From: Lunularia cruciata
Taxonomy: Eukaryota; Streptophyta; Marchantiopsida; Lunulariales; Lunulariaceae
Assembly (NCBI GenBank): GCA_948567375.1
Contig: OX419759.1
Location: 53,855,493 to 53,919,492, forward strand
Direction: 5' to 3'
DNA length: 64,000 nucleotides
How positions within the stretch are numbered: the first letter of the stretch is position 1; each line of letters starts with the position of its first letter. The position numbers and the translations under genes were made by a program. Of the stretch, positions 1 to 9,681 are shown piece after piece. The notes below the pieces were generated by a model, which was not told the origin of the DNA, ran no database searches, and was given only the letters and a program-made list of their open reading frames with translations.

Positions 1-592
1 GATCCACACCGTGAATACAGACTTATATTCCTCCAAAGCTTGCTCTATGGCCGCTTCATTAACAAACTTCCCTTCCAGGGACTCATCTCCCTTCCAGATT
101 CACTCTATGGCTACCTTCTTGACAAACTTCCCATCTTGGGATTGATTATTCTTAGGCATCTTACTTAGAGGTGCCAGACAACCTAATCGGAAATTTCTAC
201 CTTGGTGTTATACTTGAATTTGTCGTCGGGTCCAATCAAATTGAACCTTATGATGTTCAAGCCAAGGTAGACCCAGAATGATATCATAGTGTAGAGGTGC
301 CACTACAAATCTCATACACTCCAAATACTCCTTCCCAATCTTGAAGGTAACAGAATGTGAGGTGCGGAATGCAGAACCCTTTCTACCATCCGCCATCATC
401 AAACTACTTCCAAACACTGGCTTGATAGGAATACCCAATTCCCTTGCTACTTGCATAGACATGCAATTCTCTGAACTTCCAGAATCAACCAAAATCCTAC
501 AACCTCAATTAGATATTGTACCTTGCAAGTGAAGCAAACTTGCATAGGTCAAGCCTTCAATTTCATTGGAACTAATCAAGCTCCCAGTAGGC
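1..592 (-). pseudogene. Copy B pol, protease and linker part (partial)
   Basis: Minus-strand open stretch encoding a retropepsin-type aspartic protease: the active-site motif VDSGSSENC, then a flap-like region and the ILGLPWL motif typical of Ty3 proteases. The protease would cut the Gag-Pol polyprotein. Towards the window edge it continues into a linker of about two 20-residue repeats (GKF...AIEQ type) that leads to the reverse transcriptase in copies A and C. A stop interrupts the reading frame just upstream of the active site near 505-510. Non-functional as seen. Confidence 0.8.
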
Positions 593-1215
593 GGCTCAAA
601 ATCTCCTATTAGGATTCTTTGTTTCTCTGATCATTCTGTTCCACAAACTCCATCTGGGCAACTTGTCAAGGTCACCCATTCCTAAGTGGACATTCAGCAA
701 TGCAATATCTAACTTGGCAACAATAAAAGCAACCTCCATTTTGTCATAATCTTTCTCTATCTGCTGTGCCAAGTGGTCTTTGTTGGATAACATCAATCTC
801 CATTGGTACCGGTTCTTCCACTCGTGTGTAGTGTACTGGTAGGTTTGAATTCTGCCCATGTCAAATTTGGTGTAACAATTTATCATTCAGCTCTTTCTAC
901 TCGGAATCGCCACTAAAGTTTTGCCACGCCATCCAATTGGCTAGAAGCCAAGAGAATTTGTTTCCGCTTGTCTTAAAGATTGGTGGCTTCAAAGTAACGT
1001 TTGCAGTCAAACACAAAATTCTCCACTGTGTCTGGAAGATTCTTGCCTTTAAACACCTTGGATTTTGGAAATCAAATGCAATCTTCTCCATCTTAAATTG
1101 GCGCTCTGTCTATCTGTTCTTATCGTTGCTGGTCTTGTTCATCCAACAATCTAGTAAGATGCTCGATTTGTTGTTACATTGCAAGGATAACATCCGGTAT
1201 TGCCACCATCGCTAC
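593..1215 (-). pseudogene. Copy B gag remnant with internal deletion
   Basis: Minus-strand gag remnant. It keeps the start region (the minus-strand equivalent of MAAIPDVILAMQQ), the middle of the capsid-like domain and, after a deletion of about 300 bp near 850, the CCHC zinc-knuckle region. Several frame changes leave only short open stretches. Compared with copy A (1929-2886), the loss removes the C-terminal half of the capsid region. Gag would package element RNA, but this copy cannot encode an intact protein. Confidence 0.75.
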
Positions 1216-1229
1216 TACTCTATTCCACT

Positions 1230-1234
1230 ACCCT
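1230..1234. repeat. Target-site duplication of copy A, left half (ACCCT)
   Basis: ACCCT directly precedes the TGTAAC start of the left LTR of A and recurs at 6917-6921 directly after the right LTR. Five-base duplications are usual for Ty3-type integrases. Joining the flanks across A restores the uninterrupted leader/gag sequence of copy B, so this is the insertion footprint. Confidence 0.95.
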
Positions 1235-1303
1235 TGTAACAATATGGACTTTAGTGACAAAGTTAGTCGGGCTTACAAAGTAGAGAATAAGACAAAATAG
1301 CCT

Positions 1304-1514
1304 AGAATATTCTAGAAGCATCTAAGAAGCTTCTTGGGAAGCTTCTCAACTAATTAACTTGCGCCCTAAGCAGGTAGCTTCTAGAAGGAAGCTTCTAGAA
1401 GATTTTACCTAGCTTAGCTTGCAAGCCAAGTAGGCGGCTTCTAGAAGGAAGCTTCTTGAGAAGCTTCCTGGTTAACTTGGCTTGCACTCCAAGAAAGCGG
1501 CTCAAGGAAGCTTC
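1304..1514 (+). promoter_or_regulatory. Dense heat-shock-element-like array in LTR U3
   Basis: Inverted GAA/TTC units with 5-bp spacing. Perfect three-unit arrays (GAAnnTTCnnGAA) lie at 1305-1317 and 1388-1400; further two-unit arrays at 1326-1333, 1338-1345, 1379-1386, 1439-1446, 1448-1455, 1460-1467 and 1507-1514. This is the consensus for heat-shock factor binding (alternating nGAAn). The array ends about 30 bp upstream of the TATA box, where an inducible promoter would have it. The arrangement is seen directly; heat-factor binding is inferred. Confidence 0.6.
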
Positions 1515-1545
1515 TTGAGAAGCTCCAAGGGTCTTGTATACTACC

Positions 1546-1553
1546 TATAAATA
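1546..1553 (+). promoter_or_regulatory. TATA box of copy A 5' LTR
   Basis: TATAAATA in the context CTACCTATAAATACC, conserved in all LTR copies of the family in this window. It lies about 110 bp before the LTR end, so transcription of the element RNA would start about 30 bp downstream, in the LTR. Confidence 0.75.
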
Positions 1554-1658
1554 CCAAAGCCAAAGCTCATGCTAGGCATTCGGAGTTTTCCCTCATTCAA
1601 GTGTCCCAATGTGAGTTTCCATTCTCCTATTTCTCTCCTTGGTTTTGGTCTTTTACAT

Positions 1659-1670
1659 TGGTATCAGAGC
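1659..1670 (+). other. Primer-binding site of copy A
   Basis: TGGTATCAGAGC, complementary to the 3' end of plant initiator methionine tRNA, one base after the LTR. It would prime minus-strand DNA synthesis. Confidence 0.93.
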
Positions 1671-1928
1671 AAGAATGGGATGGATGGAATTTATGGACCA
1701 CCAAATCCACTTTCGCCAAACCATTGGGACTTTCATGTCCAGATATTACCAAAGCATTGTTTCATACAATTCATCACCTCGCGCTTTGGGCAGGATTTTC
1801 TACATATGATCACCGTGTCAGAGGAACCCTTGATACTTCCATTTGTAACTTATGGAGAACGGTGGATGTGTTGTATCTATGTGTTAATCAATTAGATAAA
1901 TTGAGAATAGTGGAATAGAGTAGTAGCA

Positions 1929-2886
1929 ATGGCGGCAATACCGGATGTTATCCTTGCAATGCAACAACAAATCAAGCATCTTACTCGATTGTTGGATGAA
2001 CGAGACCAACAGATAGACAATGAGCGCCGGTTGAACGAGACCAACAATGAGAATAGATAGACAGAGCGCCGGTTCGAGATGGAGAAGATCTCATTTGATT
2101 TCCAAAACCCAAGGTGTTTGAAGGCAAGAATCTTCCAAGCACAGTGGAGAATTTTGTGTTTGACTACGAACGTTACTTTGAAGCCACCAATCTTCAAGAT
2201 GAACGGAAACAAATTCTCTTGGCTTCTAGCCAATTGGATGGTGTGGCAAAACTTTGGTGGCGATTCCGAGTAGAAAGAGTTGAACGACAAATTGTTACAC
2301 TAATTTTGACATGGGCAGAATTCAATGATGCAATACTTGGTCGATTTCAAACTATAAATGCCACCCGAGCCGCACAAGATAAATTGGCGGAGTTGAGGCA
2401 GATTGGCTCCGTGAGAAGCTACATCACACAATTTCAGAACATCATCAAGCAAATTCCAGATATCCAAGAAGGTGAAGTTCTAGATTGATTTGTGCGAGGA
2501 TTGAAGTCACGAACCAAATTGGAGGTGACCATGCGGGAGCCACAAAACGTAGAAGAAGCCATGCAATTGGCTGAGCATTTTGATTCCTTGGTTGCAACAA
2601 CTTGGTCTTGATCTTGACCTACACAAAGCCTACCAGTACCACAAGTGGAAGAACCAGTACCAATGGAGATTGATGCTATACAACAAAGACCACTTGGTAC
2701 AACAGATATAGAAAGATTACAAAAAAAAAGAGATTGCTTTTATTGTCGCCAAGTTGGACATCACATTGCTGAATGTCCACTTAGGAATGGGCGACCTTGA
2801 CAAGTTACCCAGATGGAGTTTGTGGAACAGAATGATTAGGGAAACAAAGAATCCCAATAGGAGATTTCGAGCCGCCTACTAGGAGC
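1929..2886 (+). pseudogene. Copy A gag with CCHC zinc knuckle, broken
   Basis: Starts MAAIPDVILAMQQ at the ATG 1929-1931, stops in a TAG near 2058, and the capsid-like domain continues in another frame (2114-2488) with typical retrotransposon Gag features: the YFEATNL region, the WW pair, the GSVRSYITQF block and the MQLAEHF end. A TGA at 2486-2488 breaks it again. A perfect CCHC knuckle (C-FY-C-RQVG-H-HIAE-C) follows from 2735 in the same frame. Gag would form the particle and bind element RNA. Frame changes and stops make it non-functional here. Confidence 0.85.
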
Positions 2887-3651
2887 TTGATTAGTTCCAA
2901 CGAGATTGAAGGCTTGACCTATGCAAGTTTGCTTCACTTGCAAGGTACGATATCTAATCAAAGTTGTAGGATTTTGGTTGATTCTGGAAGCTTAGAGAAT
3001 TGCATGTCTATGCAAGTAGCAAAGGAATTGGGTATTCCTATCAAGCTAGTGTTTGGAAGTAGGTTGATGATGGCGGATGGTAGAAAGGGTTCTGCATTCC
3101 GCACATCACATCCTATTACCTTCAAGATTGGGAAGGAGTATTTGGAGTGTATGAGGTTTGTAGTGTCACCTCTACACTATGATATCATTTTGGGTCTACC
3201 TTGGCTTGAACGTCATAAGGTTCAATTTGATTGGACCCGACAACAAATTCAAGTACAACACCAAGGTAGAAATTTCCGATTAGGTTGTCTGGCACCTCTG
3301 AGTAAGACGCCTAAGAATGGTCAATCTCAAGATGGGAAGTTTGTCGAGAAGGTAGCCATAGAGCAAATCTGGAAGGGAGATGAGTCCCAAGATGGGAAGT
3401 TTGCCAAGAAGGCAACCATGGAGCAAGCTTGGAAGAGAGATGAGTCCCTAGAAGGGAAGTTTGTTAATGAAGCGGCCATAGAGCAAGCTTTGGAGGAAGA
3501 TAAGTCTGTATTCACGGTGTGGATCAAGCCGATTGCACAAGAACAATCTGAGAAGGGCCAAGAGCCTCATCAAGCAATGGTTGATTGGATAGTTCAAGAG
3601 TTTGCAGATGTGTTTCCGGATGATCTGCCAAAGGGATTACCCTCCGGTTGA
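2887..3651 (+). pseudogene. Copy A pol: aspartic protease and repeat linker
   Basis: Open stretch of about 254 codons. The retropepsin domain has the active-site motif LVDSGSLENC (A and B read VDSGS) and the late ILGLPWL motif. After it comes a hydrophilic linker with three tandem 20-residue repeats (3325-3384, 3385-3444, 3445-3504), then FTVWIKP and the start of the reverse-transcriptase region. The stretch ends at TGA 3649-3651, where copy C has CGT at the equivalent codon, so the stop is a mutation, not the natural end of the protein. Confidence 0.85.
3325..3504 (+). repeat. Three 60-bp coding repeats in the pol linker
   Basis: Three head-to-tail units of 60 bp, each giving a 20-residue peptide of the form S-x-x-GKF-x-x-x-A-x-x-EQ-x-x-x-x-DE. 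Copies B and C carry about two units at the same place, so the number varies between elements without changing the reading frame. Confidence 0.85.
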
Positions 3652-5074
3652 GGTATGCCCTTCAAGATCGAGTTATTGCCAAGGAGTACTCCAGTGAGTA
3701 GACCAATCTATTGGCTCTCACCAAAGGAGTTGGAGGAGTTGTGAACAACACTTACAAAGTTGTTGGAGAAGGATTTCATATGACATAGTACCTCTCCTTG
3801 GGAAGCACCGGTACTATTTGTTCCAAAGAAGGATGGAGGACTTCATTTTTGTATTGATTACCGTGGACTCAATAAGCAAACCATGAAGAATGCATATCCC
3901 TTGCCTCGGATCGATGACCTGCTTGATCAACTTAGTGGAGCATGCTACTTTTCCAAGTTGGATCTTTGTAGCGGCTATTGGAAATTTTCTATTGAAGGCG
4001 AGGACGTGCAAAAGACTACTTTTGGCACAAGGTATGGACATTTTTAGTGGAGAGTTCTACCTTTCAGACTCACTAATGCTCCAGCAGTCTTCATGGATCA
4101 GATGCATCGGGTGTTGGAGGGACTATTGGATCAGTCCGTGGTGGGGTTCTTAGATGATATCTTAATCTATAGCAGGATAGAGGCAAAACACATGAATCAT
4201 GTGCGAGAAGTCCTAAGACGACTACGATAGTGGAAATTTTACTGCAAGAAGTCAAAGTGTGCTTTTTGGCAAAAGGAAGTTACCTTCTTGGGTCATAAGA
4301 TCTCATCAAAGGGGATCAAGATGGAAGAAGAGAAGATCAAGGCCATTACTGATTGGCCTACCCCGAAGGATGCTACAGAAGTACAAGCATTCAATGGATT
4401 GGCCAGTTTTTACCAACGGTTCATCCACTATTATGCTCACATGGTTGCACCATTGACTGACCTCTAGGGAAAGAACTCGAGCTACTAGTGGACCACCAAG
4501 CATGAAGAAGCATTCCAAAAGTTAAAGCATATGGTGTCTTCAAGACCCATTCTTCAACCATATGATCCTCAACTACCTTGTGTGGTTGATTTTGATGCTT
4601 CTAACTTTGCAATTGGAGTTGTGTTGCAACAAGAATTTCTAGATGGACTACATCCTATTGCCTTTGTGTCTCGCTGACTAAATACAGCTGAAAGAAATTA
4701 CTCTACTCAAGATTGGGAACAACTTGCAATGGTATATGCCACCAAGGTATGGAGGCATTATCTCTTGGGGAAACAAGTGATTATGCAAACTGATCACAAG
4801 CCATTGTTGCAGACCTTACACTTGGAGCACATGAAGAGTCGGCATCATCAATGGGAAGAGCAACTCCAATTGTTTGACATCAAACTTGAGTACAAACCAG
4901 GTCGGTTCCATGTCATCCTTGATGCTCTATCACGAAGACCTGATTTGAAGGCTCTTCCTCTCATCACGGCGGCAATTACAATGGTGTCCATTGACCCTAA
5001 GGTCCATAATGAGTTTCAATCAGCTCTACAACAAGATCCCTTCTTCCAAATGGTACACGGTTGTCTGATAGCAT
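3652..5074 (+). pseudogene. Copy A pol: reverse transcriptase and RNase H, with stops
   Basis: Continues in the protease frame. Reverse-transcriptase blocks are visible: [44 protein letters not shown] and the catalytic FLDDILIYS (F in place of the usual Y of YLDD). RNase H follows with VVDFDASNFAIG, ERNYSTQDWEQL and MQTDHKPLL. In-frame stops include 3742-3744, a TAG in GHF*WRV near 4047, one near 4228, 4486-4488 and one near 4677. It would copy element RNA into DNA. Clearly defective. Confidence 0.88.
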
Positions 5075-6283
5075 GTGACAAGAAGTACAACACCTTCTCC
5101 TTCAGGAAGGAAGGAAGGCCTTTTATTCCATGCATACCAGATCTATGTTCCAGCCAAAGGTGATCTTCGACTTGTGCGCCTTCAAGAAGCCCATGATTTA
5201 CCAATAGCTGGTCACATGGGAGTGGACAAGACCTTGGGCACCCTCCAATGCCAATGGTGGTGGCCCAAAATGACACGAAATGTTCAAGACTTTGTCCAAT
5301 CATGTGAGAGTTGCCAATGTAACAAGGCCAGCAACCAGAAGCCGAGTGGACTCCTTCAACCACTCGCCATTCCATCCGCTCACTGGGAGCATGTGAGCTT
5401 GGATCTCATCACATCCTTGCCAAAGACAAAACAAGGACACACCGCAATCTTGGTGTTTGTGGATAAGCTTAGTAAGCAAATCCACTTGGCACCAACCTAT
5501 GATACCGTGGATGCTCCAACCTTAGCGCAAATCTACTTCGACAATATCTTCAAGCATCATGGGATGCCACGTGTACTCATCTTCGACCGTGATCCTTGAT
5601 TTACCGAGAAGTTTTGGCAAGCACTCTTCCTAATACTCGGCACCAAGCTTGCTTTGTCCATGGCCTATCATCCTCAAACTGATAAACAAACCAAACGTGC
5701 AAATTGTACATTGGAGGATATGTTGTGGATCTTTGTCAATGTCCACCATACCAATTGGGATGAATGTCTTGCAGCTGCAAAATTTGCCTACAACAATTCC
5801 AAACAGGCAAGCACCGGATTTTCTCCCTTCTTTCTCAATTTTGGCCAAGATCCACTTGTTCCAGATTCTCTTCTTGCTCCCCCTCCCTCTCAGGTTCCTC
5901 ATACTTCCATATTCTTGACCACTATATCCCAATCTCTCCAACAAGCCAAGTCTCACCTCCTTGTTGCTCAAAATCGCCAAAAACAATATGCGGACCACCA
6001 TTGTTGTGATCTCACCTTTGGAGTTGGTGATAAAGTCATGCTATCCTCTAGTAACCTCCCTCTCCCACTTGATACTCAAGTTTGTAAACTTGCCCCTAAT
6101 TGGATAGGACCCTTTGATATCACCCACATTGTCTCTCCTGTCGCTTATCGACTTGCCTTGCCTTGTCACATGCGTATCCATCCTGTCTTTCATGTTTCCA
6201 AGTTGAAACCCTTTGTTCCTAACCCCTCTTCCTTTTCCTCTTGAGTCCAAACTCCTCCTCTTCCTGTCCCTATCAATGATCAT
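5075..6283 (+). pseudogene. Copy A pol: integrase, frameshifted
   Basis: A short GGAA expansion near 5105-5120 shifts the frame relative to RNase H (copy C lacks it). The integrase has the HHCC zinc-binding start (H in AHDLPIAGHMGVDKTL, then CESCQCNK), the catalytic core (SLDLITSLP, FVDKLSKQIH, later NRTLED-type region) and the GPFDITHIVSPVAYRL and HPVFHVSKLKPF motifs of Ty3 integrase C-termini. Stops at 5597-5599 (DP*FTEKFW) and 6242-6244 also occur in copy C. It would insert the DNA copy into the genome. Confidence 0.87.
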
Positions 6284-6478
6284 GAGGAGTACAAATTTGA
6301 TTGTATCCTTGCACGTTGCCATATTCAACGAGGCCATCACCAACATACGGAGTACAAGGTCCTTTGGAAAGGGTATCCCCTTCATGATGCCACATGGGAA
6401 CCTCTTTCCCACCTCCAAAATGCATACACGGCCATCAAGGAATTTGAAGCTTCATTGGCGACGAGGACGTCACCAACT
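6284..6478 (+). pseudogene. Copy A chromodomain at the pol C-terminus
   Basis: In the integrase frame, beyond the stop at 6242-6244: EYKVLWKGYPLHDATWEP, the hallmark of chromodomains (YxVxWKGY...TWEP). In chromoviruses this domain steers integration to particular chromatin, often heterochromatin marked by H3K9 methylation. The reading continues through SGGGI into the polypurine tract and LTR. An equivalent sequence is present in copy C at about 35645-35840. Confidence 0.88.
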
Positions 6479-6493
6479 AGCGGCGGGGGAATA
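6479..6493 (+). other. Polypurine tract of copy A
   Basis: AGCGGCGGGGGAATA immediately before the 3' LTR. It would prime plus-strand DNA synthesis. Copy C has AGCAGTGGAGGAATA at the same place (35844-35858). Confidence 0.85.
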
Positions 6494-6916
6494 TGTAACA
6501 ATATGGAGTTTAGTGACAAAGTTAGTTGGGCTTACGAAGTAGAGAATAAGATAAAATAGCCTAGAATATTCTAGAAGCATCTAAGAAGCTTCTTGGGAAG
6601 CTTCCCAACTAATTAACTTGCGCCCTAAGCAGGTAGCTTCTAGAAGGAAGCTTCTAGAAGATTCTAACTAGCTTAGCTTGCAAGCCAAGTAGGCGGCTTC
6701 TAGAAGGAAGCTTCTTGAGAAGCTTCTTGGTTAACTTGGCTTGCATTCCAAGAAAGCAGCTCAAGGAAGCTTCTTGAGAAGCTCCAAGGGTCTTGTATAC
6801 TACCTATAAATACCAAAGCCAAAGCTCATGCTAGGCATTCGGAGTTTTCCCTCATTTAAGTGTCCCAATGTGAGGTTCCATTCTCTTATTTCTCTCCTCG
6901 GTTTTGGTCTTTTACA
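6494..6916 (+). repeat. 3' LTR of copy A
   Basis: 423 bp, same length as the 5' LTR with no gaps by eye and about 14 substitutions. Both perfect heat-shock-like trimers (6564-6576 and 6647-6659) are intact. Confidence 0.97.
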
Positions 6917-6921
6917 ACCCT
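6917..6921. repeat. Target-site duplication of copy A, right half (ACCCT)
   Basis: ACCCT directly after the 3' LTR, matching 1230-1234. Confidence 0.95.
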
Positions 6922-7150
6922 CAATTTATCTAGTTGATTAATACATAGATACAACTGGAACGTTCTCCATAAGTTACAACTGGAAGTATCAAGGGTTCCT
7001 CTGACATGGTGATCATATGTAGAAAATCCTGCCCAAAGCGCAAGGTGATGAATTGTGGAAATGATGCTTTGGTAATATCTGGACATGAAATTCCCAATGG
7101 TTTGGCGGAAGTGGATTTGGTGGTCCATAAATTCCATTTATCCCATTCCT

Positions 7151-7162
7151 GCTCTGATACCA
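7151..7162 (-). other. Primer-binding site of copy B
   Basis: GCTCTGATACCA on the plus strand, i.e. TGGTATCAGAGC on the minus strand, directly inside the 5' LTR of copy B. Complementary to plant initiator methionine tRNA. Confidence 0.92.
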
Positions 7163-7163
7163 A

Positions 7164-7586
7164 TGTAAAAGACCAAAACCGAGGAGAGAAATAGGAGAAT
7201 GGAAACTCATATTGGGACACTTGAATGAGTGAAAAATCTGAATGCCTAGCATGAGCTTCAGCTTTGGTATTTATAGGTAGCATACAAGACCCTTGAAGCT
7301 TCTCAAGAAGCTTCCTTGAGCCGCTTTCTTGGAGTGCAAGCCAAGTTAACTAGGAAGCTTCTCAAGAAGCTTCCTTCTAGAAGCCGCCTACTTGGCGTGC
7401 AAGCTAAGCTAGTTAGAAGCTTCTAGAAGCTTCCTTCTAGAAACTACCTGCTTAAGGCGCAAGTTAACTAGTTGGGAAGCTTCCCAAGAAGCTTCTTAGA
7501 TGCTTTTAGAATATTCTAGGCTATTTTGTCTTATTATCTACTTCGTAAGCCCGACTAACTTTGTTGCTAAACTCCATATTGTTACA
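7164..7586 (-). repeat. 5' LTR of copy B
   Basis: 423 bp, TGTAAAAGACC...TTGTTACA on the plus strand, the reverse complement of the family LTR. It contains a perfect four-unit GAA/TTC array at 7416-7433 and the TATA box near 7268-7275. Confidence 0.95.
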
Positions 7587-7591
7587 TAGTT

Positions 7592-9676
7592 AGAGTTCTG
7601 TCTACTTTCACACTCAACTTAGAGGCCTTGAATTTACGAGTTGAGACTCATAAATGAAAGGTTTGGAGCCCATGCACAATCCTCATTCTCTTTGACTTTC
7701 CACCAAGATTCCAATTCCTCATAGGTGGTTTGAGAGTTTTGGACTCTCCTTTGGGACAAGACGCTTTTTGTAGTATGTTTATATTGGACACCTTAGTATA
7801 GGCCACAACTCATGCTTAATTTGTCCTCTTGGTTGGATAGTACACAATATTACCTCCCTAAGGCCTCATATTTGGCACAGACTTTCCCACCTATGAAGGC
7901 ATTGTTACCACATTTGTGGATGTTTGACAAAACTATCCACCATACTTTCTCCACTTTTTAAGAACAATGCATGCTCTCACAACTATCAAATGAGTGGTGT
8001 AAGCAATAGATAGCTCTCTCCATAGTCATTGGCAGATGTGGCCCCATAGGGCAAGAGACCACAATACCAACAACCTATGTGGAAACATGTGCTCTAGTGG
8101 TCACTTATTTAGTAGATAGGTTCTTACATGAGGGTTATTCTTTTTTGTTGGGACCTATCATGATAGTGGATTTAGGTGCTTATGCCTTCCAAGCAGATCT
8201 TGGCTTGCAACTTATTGCAAGCATTTCATGCACGTCACTCATTGAGTTTATTGACTTTGTATCCCTAGACTCTAGGAAGCTTTGGGTGGACCATAGTGAG
8301 CATATGCACACTCACACACTTACCTAAACCCTAAACTCCACCTAACAAAGCTAAGATCCTCTCTTGTTTAGGAAATGCTTTGGAGCTTGGCTCCAAGCCT
8401 CACCCTTAATTGACAACTTCTATTTTACTTTTGATGAGTTTACCTTAACACTACAATTGAGGTTGGGTCTCCTACATCTAGCTCTCATAGAGCTGCCAAA
8501 CCAATGTGCATGTGGTTCTCCATATGACATGTAGGGGATACAATTTTTACAATGTGTAGGAGGTGTAGAGCCCACTAGAGTCCATGATGCAGTTTGTGAT
8601 ACAACCATTGAGATCTTTTGAGTCACAAAAGCCTAGCTTCAAAGTGAGCAATGGTTGGATCTACCAAGTCTACCTATCCATTGGGTGTAAGCATATATTG
8701 TTGCTTTTACAAATGGTCATTGCATCTTGCATGATATGGTGGTGGCAAACCCTCAATGAGCGGAGAATTGGCACAACAAGCAGAAGCAAAAATGACCATG
8801 CTTGTAGTGGCAAGGAAGACCACTACACACCTGACTATCCTTGGATATCTTTGTCTCTCTAGCGATTGAAATTTTTGGGTGCTTGTATCACCATTTTGAC
8901 GGTTTCTTTAGGGATGCAACATGGGGTTCTTTGTAGACAAGAGAGGCATTGGCTATCTCTCCAACCATGCTCACATCTTATTACCAATAGTGTATGTTAG
9001 TCACTTTGCAATCCGGTCAAGCTTTGGGAATTTATTGACAAGCAATTGTAGTAGGCATATCCAAAATGGCTAGGGTCCTCCCTCCCCACTTACCAGACAT
9101 ATCATTGGACCTTTTGGACCTTTGCTACACAATTCAAGTAGACTATCCTCTCCTTAGATTCTTAGGTGCTTGTTGATGGCATGGTTTTTTTGCTTTGGTT
9201 CCTTTGGGACCTACTTTTTGGGCAGCTTGGGATTGTTAGGCCTTGCGCTCTTTTTTCCATTTGCACTTGTTTGTGTTTTGTGCTCCTTTCTCCTTTCCTT
9301 TGGGGATATATATATAGTGATGGAGATAGATAGATGATCTAAAAAGGACTTAGTGGATAGTAGTGGAAGAATAAGCAATTTGCAAAGCAAAAGAAAGTTC
9401 AATCAACAAACCAAACGAGACAAGAGAAAAAAAAAAGCAGAATTGTGGAGAACCCAAAATGTATGAGAGAGTGATGAGGTGAGCTCTTTTTTTCGTGAGG
9501 AATGGAAAAGGGGTAATATGGAAAGACTAGAAACATGGGTCTAATGGGCATGCTTAACTTTAATGCCAAATGAAAATGTTACCTTTAGTTATTTAATTTT
9601 GTCCTCTGGACTTTACCTCAAGAAGATTCTACCTTGAGGTCAACTCTAACAAAGATTGCATTCATACAAAGCATGT
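7592..9676. other. No supportable gene (7592-9676)
   Basis: Host sequence between copy B and solo LTR D. Only short open stretches, none with a recognisable domain. I see no tRNA or other RNA gene. It could include old transposon debris that I cannot identify by eye. Confidence 0.5.
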
Positions 9677-9681
9677 CTATG

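Larger units (their letters stand above)
1235..1657 (+). repeat. 5' LTR of copy A
   Basis: 423 bp, beginning TGTAACAATATGG and ending CTTTTACA, with the TG...CA termini of LTRs. It is rich in AGAAGCTTCT-like palindromes upstream of a TATA box at 1546-1553. Its partner is 6494-6916. The primer-binding site starts two bases after the end. Confidence 0.97.
1235..6916 (+). mobile_element. Complete Ty3/chromovirus LTR retrotransposon, copy A
   Basis: A full-length element of 5682 bp. Order: 5' LTR (1235-1657), primer-binding site, gag, then pol with protease, reverse transcriptase, RNase H, integrase and a C-terminal chromodomain, polypurine tract (6479-6493) and 3' LTR (6494-6916). The protease-RT-RNase H-integrase order defines Ty3 elements and the terminal chromodomain the chromovirus branch. 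It is flanked by ACCCT and sits inside copy B in the opposite orientation. Several in-frame stops and at least one frameshift (near 5110-5120) make this copy unable to make its own proteins. The two LTRs differ at about 14 of 423 positions by eye, so it is the younger of the two full-length copies here. Confidence 0.97.
1..7586 (-). mobile_element. Ty3-type chromovirus copy B, partial and interrupted by copy A
   Basis: A minus-strand LTR retrotransposon whose 5' LTR lies at 7164-7586 and whose internal region continues at 6917-7163 and then, beyond the inserted copy A (1235-6916), at 1-1234. The left edge of the window cuts it within pol, so the rest of pol and the 3' LTR are not visible. The primer-binding site, leader, gag remnant and aspartic protease match copy A closely. 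Relative to A it lacks roughly 300 bp of gag: the sequence jumps at about 850 from the match to A position 2324 to the match to A position 2627. Bases 7587-7591 (TAGTT) would be one half of its target duplication; the other half is outside the window. Identification is from the visible LTR, primer site and protease. Confidence 0.9.

Noticed and set aside
341-1239. Plus-strand open frames at the left edge
   Set aside because: They are antisense to the gag and protease of copy B; the minus strand gives recognisable motifs.
2887-3651. 254-codon open frame as a host aspartic protease gene
   Set aside because: It sits between LTRs in the order gag-protease-RT and matches the same region of copies B and C.
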